A stretch of DNA of 64,000 bases. It comes from Bacteroides sp. GTDB lineage: Bacteria > Bacillota > Clostridia > Oscillospirales > Acutalibacteraceae. Under the pieces are notes generated by a model. It was not told where the DNA came from. It saw only the letters and a program-made list of their open reading frames with translations, and ran no database searches. Each line of letters opens with the position of its first letter. The first letter of the stretch is position 1. Location of the stretch: NCBI GenBank assembly GCA_023665085.1, contig JAMPEQ010000007.1:1-64000 (forward strand), written 5' to 3'. Below, piece after piece: positions 32,972 to 40,245 of the stretch. The position numbers were made by a program, and so were the translations under genes.

Positions 32972-33679
32972 ATGAGAATATTAGTTTGTGATGATGAGCA
33001 AAGATATTGCCAAATAGTAAAAGAATATATTTTATCAAATTTTGATGAAAACTCCGAGGGCGTAATTGAGACTTTTAATTCTGCCAAGGAGTTAGTTTCA
33101 TTCTGTCTAAAAAATGAACCGGATATCTTGTTCCTTGATATAGAGCTCGGTGATATGAATGGAATTGAACTAGCTAAATATTTACGCAGCGAATTCCCTT
33201 CCCTAATAATAGTATATATAACTAATCACCCTGACTATGTGTTTTCCTGTTTTGAAACAGAACCTTTAAACTTTTTGAGAAAACCAATAGACAAAACCGA
33301 ATTCAACAAAACATTTCAAAGGATCATCAAGAAATACACTGAAATACATAAATGTATCCCTATCAAATGGCAAAATGATTCAGCTAATCTTGAAATAAAA
33401 GATATCTGTTATATTGAAGGATACAAAAGGCATTTGGTGTTCCATTTATATAATGGTGAGAGTTATGAAGTAGTAGGAAAACTTGATGAAATGTACGATC
33501 GTCTTAAAGTGCACGGATTTGTAAAATCACATCAGGGTTTTGTTGTTAATATGCTGCATATCAAAGATTTTGGTGAAAGTGAAATACGGATGAAAAATGG
33601 TGTAGCTGTATTAATGAGCGTGCGAAAAAGGCTAAAAACAAAAGAAGCATATTCTGATTATATAAACAGGAGATTTTAA
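32972..33679 (+). CDS. agrA: LytTR-family response regulator, AgrA-like
   Basis: A 235-residue response regulator. The receiver domain (1-120) has the acidic pair DDE (7-9), phospho-acceptor Asp56 in LFLDIELGDMNG, Thr in YITNH and Lys in LRKPID. The LytTR DNA-binding domain (about 130-235) shows ICYIEGYKRHLVFHL, VHGFVKSHQGFVVNMLHI and the terminal RKRLKTK. It would activate promoters with tandem 9-bp repeats, several of which I find in this window. It ends with an overlap of one base with agrC. The order A-C-B-D differs from the staphylococcal B-D-C-A. Confidence 0.92.
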   Translation: MRILVCDDEQRYCQIVKEYILSNFDENSEGVIETFNSAKELVSFCLKNEPDILFLDIELGDMNGIELAKYLRSEFPSLIIVYITNHPDYVFSCFETEPLNFLRKPIDKTEFNKTFQRIIKKYTEIHKCIPIKWQNDSANLEIKDICYIEGYKRHLVFHLYNGESYEVVGKLDEMYDRLKVHGFVKSHQGFVVNMLHIKDFGESEIRMKNGVAVLMSVRKRLKTKEAYSDYINRRF

Positions 33680-34958
33680 TGGTAATTAAATATATATCTT
33701 TAATTTTAAGTGCATTACTTGAAGTATATTCTGTAAATATGTTTATCAGCTCTTTTTCAGATAAAAGAACGGTAAAACGAAATCAAATCACTTGCATTTA
33801 TACATTTATATCAATTTATCAGATTATAATATCTTTTTTATTTCAAGGACCAATTTTATTACTAGGTTCCATAATAATGGCTTTTTTAATAAGTCAAATT
33901 TTCAAATCAAAACAATATATTAAACTGATTTTATCCATCACCTATATAATTATAGGTGTTGCCGGTGAAATGCTTATAAGTGGAATATTGATGATTACAA
34001 GCTCAATAAATTTTGAAAATCTTAATTCGGATCCTCAAATCTATTCATTAGGTATTCTGCTATCAAAATTTATCACTTTTTTAATAATACTTATTGTTAA
34101 AATTACTAAAAAGAAATTTAATGTAAATAATTTAGGTGTTAAATACTTATTAATCCTAAGTATATTACCGATTACTACTATTATTCTATTGTTTTTGATG
34201 TATCAAATAATGTGGATAATAAACAACACAGAATTAAAAGTGTCATTTGTTATTTCATGCATACTATTAATTATTTCAAATGTAGTAACATTTGAAATAA
34301 TTAGAAATCAAAGTAGATTAGCTAATTCTGAATATGAACTAAAGCTTTTAAAAGAAAATGTTAGTGAACAAACCAAACATTACTTAAACTTACAGTTGTC
34401 TCATGAAGAAATAAGACAGATTCGTCATAATATGAAAAGTGTTTGCATTGGTACCATTGCAGAACTAAAAGCTGGCAAAATAGAAAACGCCATTGAACAA
34501 TTACAAAGTAATATTGATGTTATAGAGCAATCAAGTAAAATTATTGACACAGGTCACCCTTCTATTGATTCTATTATTGAAAATAAATTAAACAGATGTG
34601 CCGAATTAAATATACATACAAATTTATCATATCAGTATAAAGAAACAATCAATATCAACGAAATTGAAATAGCCGTTATTATCGGTAATATACTTGATAA
34701 CGCATAGAGGCATCTCAAAAAGTAGATTGTTTTGAAAAAGAGATATGGGGTTCTATAATAGTTGATAAGCAAAATATTATAATTAATATAAAAAATACCG
34801 CTGTTAGTTCCAACAATTTAAAGACATCTAAAACTGATAAAAAATCTCATGGTTATGGATTAAAAAGCATATCTCATATTGCAAAAAAGTATAATGGATG
34901 TGCCAAATTTTCTTTTAGTGATAACATTTTTAAATCATATGTAATATTAGAAAATTAA
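33679..34958 (+). pseudogene. agrC: AgrC-like histidine kinase with a single-base frameshift
   Basis: The frame encodes six to seven membrane helices (residues 1-205), then a dimerisation helix with the phospho-acceptor His in IRQIRHNMKSV (about 250). The ATPase domain begins at IAVIIGNILDNA, where a TAG ends the protein at 34707. In the other frame the text continues as IEASQKVDCFEKEIWGS, then SHGYGLKSISHIAKKYNG (G box) to a stop at 34958. Restoring one A (GCATAGAGG to GCAATAGAGG) joins them. As written, the kinase lacks its ATP-binding half and should be inactive, unless the base is a sequencing or assembly error. Confidence 0.88.
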
Positions 34959-35025
34959 CACTTTTGCATTTTTAATCAACGAAATCACATAAAACTATAG
35001 GTTATATAAATTTAAGCACTATTGT
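34958..35025 (+). promoter_or_regulatory. AgrA/LytTR-type promoter of agrBD, overlapping a terminator
   Basis: ACACTTTTG (34958-34966) and ACGAAATCA (34979-34987) are 21 bp apart; a TATTGT box lies at 35020-35025, 32 bp after the second repeat. The first repeat begins on the last base of the agrC frame. The -10 lies within the stem-loop at 35014-35043, so transcripts starting here would not contain the terminator stem, whereas read-through from agrC would be stopped. Confidence 0.55.
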
Positions 35026-35043
35026 ATAGATAGTGCTTTTTTA
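35014..35043 (+). terminator. Terminator of agrAC, embedded in the agrBD promoter
   Basis: AAGCACTAT (35014-35022) pairs with ATAGTGCTT (35030-35038), followed by a T-rich tail. Confidence 0.65.
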
Positions 35044-35061
35044 TTTTGGAGAAATTAACTG

Positions 35062-35661
35062 ATGATTAAAGATTTTGCAGAAAAAATAACGACAACATTT
35101 ATTAACAAAAAAATAATCAAATCAGAAGATAGAGAAATATATAATTATTGTTTTGAAACAACAATTGTAACATTAATAAGTTATATTTCTTTATTTGTAT
35201 TATCAATAATATTCAATGAATTTATCTGCTCCACAATTTTTCTGATAACATTTGCAATCCTCAGAAAAATCTGTGGTGGATACCATGCTGACAATTACAT
35301 AAAATGTACTATTATGTCTTTAGCTAGTTATTTGTTTATGATTCTAATAATTAAAAAATTCAGTATAATTTTTAGTAATATTATTCTTATATCGATTATT
35401 GGATTAATTATTATTTTCTTATTATCACCTATGCAAGATAAAAATAAACCATTTACAGAAAAACAAAATAAAAGATTTAAAATAATAAGTAAGAGCCTTG
35501 CAGCTATTTTGATAATTTTATTTATGACTTTAAGACTTTGTAATTCACAAAACTTCTTCATAAATAAATATTGTTTTTCATTTTGTTATGGAATTGATTT
35601 AGTTGCATTTTCATTACTTATCAGCAAAATAGAAAGGAGTATTAAAAATGCAAAAAATTAA
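35062..35661 (+). CDS. agrB: AgrB-like peptide-processing membrane endopeptidase
   Basis: This 199-residue membrane protein cleaves the AgrD C-terminus and forms the cyclic thiolactone. The catalytic pair is visible: His75 in CGGYHA and Cys82 in IKC, seven residues apart as in AgrB. About five hydrophobic helices follow the N-terminal amphipathic region. The SD GGAG lies 10-11 nt before the ATG. The end overlaps agrD by 14 nt, so processing enzyme and substrate are coupled. Confidence 0.92.
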   Translation: MIKDFAEKITTTFINKKIIKSEDREIYNYCFETTIVTLISYISLFVLSIIFNEFICSTIFLITFAILRKICGGYHADNYIKCTIMSLASYLFMILIIKKFSIIFSNIILISIIGLIIIFLLSPMQDKNKPFTEKQNKRFKIISKSLAAILIILFMTLRLCNSQNFFINKYCFSFCYGIDLVAFSLLISKIERSIKNAKN

Positions 35662-35797
35662 AAATTTCATAATGAAATTTGGAAGTTCTTTTGCTGCATT
35701 AGCATTAATAATCGGTATATCTACTTCAAATTCAGCATGTCTAATGGTTTTTCATCAGCCTGAAGAACCTACTGCAATGAACAAATTCAAATTCTAA
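35648..35797 (+). CDS. agrD: AgrD-like autoinducing peptide precursor
   Basis: A 49-residue precursor. Residues 1-24 form an amphipathic/hydrophobic leader (MQKIKNFIMKFGSSFAALAL), residues 25-35 carry the signal region STSNSACLMVF, and the tail HQPEEPTAMNKFKF is the acidic recognition segment found in AgrD (PEEP). The predicted product is a five-residue thiolactone ring Cys31-Leu-Met-Val-Phe35 with a short N-terminal exocyclic tail. AGGAG lies 8 nt before the ATG. Confidence 0.92.
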   Translation: MQKIKNFIMKFGSSFAALALIIGISTSNSACLMVFHQPEEPTAMNKFKF

Positions 35798-35799
35798 AA

Positions 35800-35831
35800 A
35801 ATACGGAGAGGACCACGGTTCTCTCCGTATT
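35800..35831 (+). terminator. Stem-loop after agrD
   Basis: Perfect 11-bp stem AATACGGAGAG (35800-35810) and CTCTCCGTATT (35821-35831). The following T-run is short, so it may stabilise the RNA rather than stop transcription efficiently. Confidence 0.6.
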
Positions 35832-35853
35832 CTATATAACCCAACCTATTCAC

Positions 35854-35878
35854 ATACTGAACGGTAATATATAAACAA
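35854..35878. repeat. Right copy of the 25-bp direct repeat bounding the module
   Basis: Identical over 25 bp to 13344-13368, in the same orientation, and similar for about 15-20 bp on either side. It lies directly behind the agrD stem-loop. Confidence 0.85.
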
Positions 35879-35912
35879 TACTAAATAAACAAATATTAAA
35901 ATCCGGTTTATT

Positions 35913-36452
35913 CTACCCATTTACAATATCATTTATTGAAATTTTGAATTTTTCTGATATCTTGATAAGCTCATCAATTTCTATAAATCTTTTGTTAGAA
36001 AGTACAGAATCTAAGCTTTGTTTTTCGGTATCAATAGCTATTGCAAAATCGTATAAGCTCATACCATTATTTTTAATCTGAACAGTTATGAATTTAATTA
36101 TATTATTCTGAATACTAGTTTTAACTTTTCTAATTGAACGATAAGTAACTTTTGTGTTATTGTTATGAAATAAATTTAGTCGTAGGCGATCTAATATTTC
36201 TTCTTTGTCTTTTTCAATAATATTCTGCTTTGTTAATTCTGTTAATAAATCCTGATTGTTATAATGATTATCAAGGAATAATTTTATATCAATATCATAA
36301 ATTATAGATAATAAAATTAATATATCGCATGGTATTTCAACAGCAGTTTTCTCAAATGAAATATATTTGTATGATGATATGTTTAAAAAAGCTGATATTT
36401 CTTTTTCAGTTAATCCTAATGTTTCACGAAGAAACTTCAATTTTTGATTCAT
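35913..36452 (-). CDS. XRE-family regulator with two HTH regions
   Basis: A 179-residue protein. Residues 1-60 form a cro/C1-type HTH (KLKFLRETLGLTEKEISAFL, NISSYKYISFE), and a second HTH-like segment lies at about 128-178 (GMSLYDFAIAIDTEKQSLDSVL, then FKISINDIVNG). The middle 60 residues are helical and could be a dimer region. It is divergent to a second XRE gene with a 126-bp shared promoter region containing a TGTCAA palindrome. The pair could be a genetic switch of the element. Confidence 0.8.
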   Translation of the reverse strand: MNQKLKFLRETLGLTEKEISAFLNISSYKYISFEKTAVEIPCDILILLSIIYDIDIKLFLDNHYNNQDLLTELTKQNIIEKDKEEILDRLRLNLFHNNNTKVTYRSIRKVKTSIQNNIIKFITVQIKNNGMSLYDFAIAIDTEKQSLDSVLSNKRFIEIDELIKISEKFKISINDIVNG

Positions 36453-36499
36453 AACTAAACCTCATTACTTGATTATATATTAACAAAATAATGACTATC

Positions 36500-36552
36500 T
36501 GTCAATAATTGACAAATAGGCAATTAAATTAACTTTGTAAATTGTCTATACT
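36500..36552. promoter_or_regulatory. Divergent promoter region with a TGTCAA-TAA-TTGACA operator
   Basis: TGTCAA (36500-36505) and TTGACA (36509-36514) form a perfect 6-bp dyad with a 3-bp centre between the two divergent XRE genes. A TATACT -10-like box lies at 36547-36552, 27 bp before the rightward start. XRE repressors bind such short dyads. Confidence 0.5.
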
Positions 36553-36578
36553 ATATGTATTGGAAAGAGGTGCTGATT

Positions 36579-36917
36579 ATGGAAACAGATTATTACAGAC
36601 AAGTCATTAAAGAATATCGTAAAGAGCAAAAACTCTCTCAAGAAAAACTTGCTGAATTACTAGACTGTGACACAACATATATAAGCCATATTGAAACTGG
36701 AAAAAGAGATCCCAGCATCGACTTCTTTATAAGATTTTCAAACTTATCAGGAATATCTCTTGATTATATGTTTTGTTGCGAAACACAAATTGGCGCTCAA
36801 ATTAAACTTAATGAAGTCTCTGAAAGGGCAATGAAATTATCACCTAAAGACAGACAATTTACTTTTAAAATGCTCGATCATTTCTTAGACCGTTTTGAAC
36901 ATGATATCAAAAAATAA
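36579..36917 (+). CDS. XRE-family transcriptional regulator
   Basis: A 112-residue regulator with a clear cro/C1-type HTH at residues 8-62 (VIKEYRKEQKLSQEKLAELL, DTTYISHIETGKRDPSIDFF). A helical C-terminal region (LNEVSERAMKLSPKDRQFTF) probably mediates dimerisation. The ATG at 36579 is used because AGAGGTG lies 6-7 nt upstream. It is divergent to the two-HTH regulator. Small XRE proteins in this position often hold the element quiescent. Confidence 0.9.
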   Translation: METDYYRQVIKEYRKEQKLSQEKLAELLDCDTTYISHIETGKRDPSIDFFIRFSNLSGISLDYMFCCETQIGAQIKLNEVSERAMKLSPKDRQFTFKMLDHFLDRFEHDIKK

Positions 36918-37062
36918 AACCGATAATTAAAATTGATAATATATTGTAAGAGAAAAACGCAATAATGTATTAAATCTAACATTATTATATAAGATAATAT
37001 AATTATTTTAAAAACTCGTAAACATAAAATGCAATAATGTTTATATTTTTTTGCTTTTAACA

Positions 37063-37130
37063 ACACTTCTGTATTTTAACTTAACGCTTTTGCATTTTTA
37101 CTTTTCGTTTTAGAACAGCAAATCTATGCT
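37063..37130 (+). promoter_or_regulatory. Triple LytTR-type repeat before the sigma-like gene
   Basis: Three repeats at exact 21-bp steps: ACACTTCTG (37063-37071), ACGCTTTTG (37084-37092) and TCGTTTTAG (37105-37113). A TATGCT box (37125-37130) lies 32 bp after the second repeat. It overlaps a terminator stem, as at agrB. It is outside the direct-repeat-bounded module, which suggests that the Agr circuit reaches element genes. Confidence 0.55.
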
Positions 37131-37163
37131 TATTTTTATGTATAGATTTGCTGTTTTTATTTT
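37114..37163 (+). terminator. Terminator behind the XRE gene
   Basis: AACAGCAAATCTAT (37114-37127) pairs with ATAGATTTGCTGTT (near 37142-37155), followed by a T-rich tail. It should stop transcripts from upstream. Confidence 0.75.
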
Positions 37164-37292
37164 ATCTCATAATTTAAATAGAATTTGTAGAAAGAGTGTA
37201 TTCGTACACTTTTTTTTCATTACTGGCAGCAGTCAATTGCAAAATATCCATAGACTTCGATTTTTAACAACATTTTAAAAATCGGAGGAAAT

Positions 37293-37790
37293 ATGAAAAA
37301 GATATTAGAAATATATGATATCAGTGATGAATATCAAAACTATCAGGGTAACCCATATATTGTTGTTTTAAACTCATTGTTTGAAGCTGATAAAGATACT
37401 ATATCAAAAATACTCAATTATCCAAGTACAATTCTAAATAGCAACGAATGGAATGAGTACAAAAACACAGTAACAGATTTTAATAATAACGATGCCAAAC
37501 ATCGAATGAGAAAGGAACAACCAATTGAATATTCATCATCTGACAAATTCAAAAAAATAAAATCAGATGAAATTGATTTTGATAACAATTCAAATGTTAC
37601 AAAAGCAATTAATATGCTCTCTCCTCAACCCAAAAGTAGATTTATAAAATACTACTTAGAAGAAAAAACATATAAAGAAATTGCTTTAGAGGAAGGCAAA
37701 CATATATCTACAATTCAAGAATCCATAAAGGGTGCAAAGAAAAAATTTTTAAAATATTTAAATATTTTTGAAAATACCCCCGAAAAATAG
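37293..37790 (+). CDS. Sigma-70 region 4-like / HTH protein
   Basis: A 165-residue protein. The C-terminal 55 residues (AINMLSPQPKSRFIKYYLEE, KTYKEIALEEGKHISTIQES) form a sigma-70 region 4-type HTH. The N-terminal 100 residues are acidic and unlike region 2, so it is not a complete sigma factor. Similar small sigma-like proteins are common in conjugative elements and phages. The SD CGGAGG lies 6 nt before the ATG. It is preceded by the triple LytTR repeat, so it may relay the peptide signal. Confidence 0.75.
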   Translation: MKKILEIYDISDEYQNYQGNPYIVVLNSLFEADKDTISKILNYPSTILNSNEWNEYKNTVTDFNNNDAKHRMRKEQPIEYSSSDKFKKIKSDEIDFDNNSNVTKAINMLSPQPKSRFIKYYLEEKTYKEIALEEGKHISTIQESIKGAKKKFLKYLNIFENTPEK

Positions 37791-38115
37791 ACCCCCGTAT
37801 TTTCTATTTTATGAAAGGACTTTTTTCTTTTCATAAAAATTGAATACCAATATCATAAATACTTTGGTTTGTATGAGGGGTATGAAATCGTCTCAGCAGA
37901 AAGTATTACTGCGCCAGGATCTGTTATGGGGAGCGAGAAACAGTAATACTTTTCTTATTTGGTGGTGCAAAGAAGATTGCAATGAAAGTACAAACTTATA
38001 ATGATACTTCTGCTATGGCAGCAGGCTGCTTGATGGGGGCTGGTGAAATTCCAATGAGGATACCGAATCCGTTTATGATATTCCTTTAAATCGGGACAGG
38101 AATAAATGATTTAAA
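37791..38115. other. Gene-poor region with stem-loops and a possible 35-codon frame
   Basis: A stem TTTTATGAAA/TTTTCATAAAA (about 37808-37840) can terminate the sigma-like gene. AAGTATTACTG (37901-37911) and CAGTAATACTT (37941-37951) form a perfect 11-bp stem with a T-rich tail. A 35-codon frame at 37982-38089 (ending GAGEIPMRIPNPFMIFL) lacks a good ribosome site; I see no established gene. It may be the decayed end of a larger gene. Confidence 0.45.
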
Positions 38116-38182
38116 ACAGTTTTGCATTTTTTATAAGCAAAATTGAATTACTGTTATTTTATTACATTATATATATTATCCT
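38116..38182 (+). promoter_or_regulatory. LytTR-type promoter before the first backbone-side gene
   Basis: ACAGTTTTG (38116-38124) and GCAAAATTG (38137-38145) are 21 bp apart. A TATCCT box (38177-38182) is 31 bp after the second repeat, overlapping a more canonical TATTAT (38174-38179). Confidence 0.5.
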
Positions 38183-38204
38183 ATTAATTACGGAGGCGAT
38201 GTAT

Positions 38205-38561
38205 ATGTTCACAGGACAAAAACACAAAGAAAGATTTTTGAATGAGATTGGAAGACTGAAACAATCAAATTCGTATTTTAATAAGAAATTCTTATCTGCC
38301 TTATATACAATAACGAGTGATGACTTTTTATGGGAAACTTCAAAAAATTCCATAAAATATAATTCCATAGATTTTAATCAAATAAATATAAAAGGTATTA
38401 GTGTTAATTCTCATCAATTATGGCAATTCGCTAAAAGTATAGCTTTAGGTAACGAAGTGCTACTTGAAGATATAATTGATAAAGAATTATATAGTGATAA
38501 GAATTTTAAAATAATTATTGATGCAATAAAAACAGCAAGAAAAGGATTAAATTTAAATTAA
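38205..38561 (+). CDS. Small protein, DUF6075-like
   Basis: A 118-residue protein beginning MFTGQKHKERFLNEIGRL. The pattern F-x-x-x-x-H-x-x-R-F, then SALYTITSDDFLW and HQLWQFAKSIALGNE resembles the uncharacterised DUF6075 family of Clostridia elements. That name is from memory and not certain. I choose the ATG at 38205, 8 nt behind CGGAGG; the ATG at 38199 is too close. A terminator follows at 38573. Confidence 0.65.
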   Translation: MFTGQKHKERFLNEIGRLKQSNSYFNKKFLSALYTITSDDFLWETSKNSIKYNSIDFNQINIKGISVNSHQLWQFAKSIALGNEVLLEDIIDKELYSDKNFKIIIDAIKTARKGLNLN

Positions 38562-38572
38562 ACAAAGTGATA

Positions 38573-38608
38573 AAGGCAACTGATTCAAGTCAGTTGCCTT
38601 TTGCTTTT
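38573..38608 (+). terminator. Terminator before the conjugation backbone
   Basis: AAGGCAACTGA (38573-38583) and TCAGTTGCCTT (38590-38600) form a perfect 11-bp stem with a T-rich tail (TTGCTTTT). It lies inside what would be the N-terminal extension of the next open frame. Confidence 0.75.
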
Positions 38609-38623
38609 AGGAGGTGTTTTACA

Positions 38624-38941
38624 ATAAACGAATTTTTAAGGCTTGAAAAAGAAGCAAAGATTTACAAAGAACGATATCCAAAGGGAACAAGAATTGAACT
38701 TTTGTCAATGAATGATTCTCAGGCTGTTCCACCCGGTACAAGGGGAACAGTAGATTATGTTGATGATCTTGGCTCAATTCATATGAACTGGGATAATGGC
38801 AGAACGCTTGCAATTTGTCCTCAGGAAGATAATTTCAGAAAACTGACTGAACAGGAGCTTGAAGATGAAAACAATGCTATCTGCGTTGAAGAAACATCAG
38901 ATGAACTACTGGAATCAGCAGGACCAACAATGAGTATGTGA
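38624..38941 (+). CDS. DUF4314 protein with an apparent AUA start
   Basis: A DUF4314 protein of about 105 residues: YPKGTRIELLSMNDSQAVPP, GTRGTVDYVDDLGSIHMNWD and CPQEDNFRKL match the family's beta-barrel core. The frame is open upstream to 38567, but that part is the terminator hairpin. The perfect SD AGGAGG (38609-38614) points to an ATA at 38624 (INEFLRLEKEA), with no ATG, GTG or TTG nearby. This may be a rare AUA start or an ATG-to-ATA mutation. The acidic tail ends in MSM. Confidence 0.75.
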   Translation: MNEFLRLEKEAKIYKERYPKGTRIELLSMNDSQAVPPGTRGTVDYVDDLGSIHMNWDNGRTLAICPQEDNFRKLTEQELEDENNAICVEETSDELLESAGPTMSM

Positions 38942-38982
38942 GGTGAAACGGAAGAAAAAATAATCAAGGGCAGTAATGCCCT

Positions 38983-40245
38983 ATGTCAATTAAGTATTTA
39001 GATATGTTTTCAGGTATCGGAGGATTCCGTTCAGGACTTGAAGCTGTCGGAGGATTTGAATGCATCGGTTATTGTGAAATCGACCAATATGCAAGACGAG
39101 CGTATGAGGCGATGTACAATACGGAAGGAGAGATGTATTTTGAAGATGCAACCAAAATCAATCCCGATGACCTGCCCGATATCGACCTTATATGCGGCGG
39201 TTTTCCCTGTCAGGCATTTTCAATCGCAGGAAGAAGAAATGGATTTAATGATACAAGAGGAACGCTGTTTTTCGAGATTGCAAGAATTGCTGCCGTTAAA
39301 AGACCCGCTCTTTTGTTCCTTGAAAATGTTCCCGGACTGCTTAACCATGACAAAGGCAGGACATTTCAAACAATCCTCAGTGCGCTGGATGAAATCGGGT
39401 ATGATGTGTCATGGACAGTGCTTAACAGCGCAAACTTTGGAGTTCCCCAAGCCCGAAAGAGAGTGTATATTACAGGATTTCTTAGAGGTAAATGTGCCGG
39501 CGAAGTATTCACTTTCCCCGATACAAATCCAAAGACTATTGTCAGACGAGTGCCCGGAAGTGAAGGTCGCAGAGTTTACACAAGTGACGGAGTCGGAATT
39601 ACCCTTACCACATCAGGTGGAGGAGGAAGTACAGGACTCTATCTGATACCTCTGCCTGTTAAATCAAATACAAAAGACGGCTATCAGTTTGCATTCCCGA
39701 ATGACAGTATTGATATATCGTATCTGACAATGAATACAAGACGTGGCAGAGTCGGTGCAGAAACTGCACATACGCTGACAACGAACAGTACACAGGCCTT
39801 TTATTTCATTGATATGAATCCGAATGCAAAGATTACCGAGCTTGCAAGATGTATTACTGCAAGGCATAATTCTGGGATCTGTCATCGACACGGAGAACAT
39901 TCTGCTGTTATGGTTATTCTCAAAAAATTTACAGCAGATGAGCTGCTGACTCTCGGTGATACATTCAATAACTACTGGACCATTGAAAATCCGAATAAAG
40001 ATACTGTTACGGCAATGATAATTGTTGATGGAAACGGCAATTTCTTTGTCGGATATATCAGACGATTAACACCGAGAGAATGTTTTAGACTGCAGGGCTT
40101 TACGGACACACAATTTGATAAGGTTAAGGCAATCGGTATGTCCGATGCACGATTATATAAAATGGCGGGAAACGCAGTAAGCGTTCCTGTCATTTCTGCT
40201 TTAGGTGAGCAGTTAAAACGAATCTATTATGGGGGTGTTAGTTAA
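38983..40245 (+). CDS. DNA (cytosine-5-)-methyltransferase
   Basis: A 420-residue C5 methyltransferase with motif I LDMFSGIGGFRSG (6-18), motif IV GGFPCQAFS (about 74-82, catalytic Cys), motif VI LENVPGL, motif VIII QARKRVYI, a target-recognition region at about 185-340 and motif X MAGNAVSVPV near the end. No restriction endonuclease is adjacent, so it is an orphan enzyme, probably protecting the element against host restriction. A GGGC-CAGTAAT-GCCC-like stem precedes the ATG and may cover its ribosome site. It overlaps the next gene by one base. Confidence 0.93.
   Translation: MSIKYLDMFSGIGGFRSGLEAVGGFECIGYCEIDQYARRAYEAMYNTEGEMYFEDATKINPDDLPDIDLICGGFPCQAFSIAGRRNGFNDTRGTLFFEIARIAAVKRPALLFLENVPGLLNHDKGRTFQTILSALDEIGYDVSWTVLNSANFGVPQARKRVYITGFLRGKCAGEVFTFPDTNPKTIVRRVPGSEGRRVYTSDGVGITLTTSGGGGSTGLYLIPLPVKSNTKDGYQFAFPNDSIDISYLTMNTRRGRVGAETAHTLTTNSTQAFYFIDMNPNAKITELARCITARHNSGICHRHGEHSAVMVILKKFTADELLTLGDTFNNYWTIENPNKDTVTAMIIVDGNGNFFVGYIRRLTPRECFRLQGFTDTQFDKVKAIGMSDARLYKMAGNAVSVPVISALGEQLKRIYYGGVS

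Noticed and set aside
39038..39646. A 202-codon frame inside the C5 methyltransferase
   Set aside because: It is in another frame of a gene with complete methyltransferase motifs and has no ribosome site of its own.
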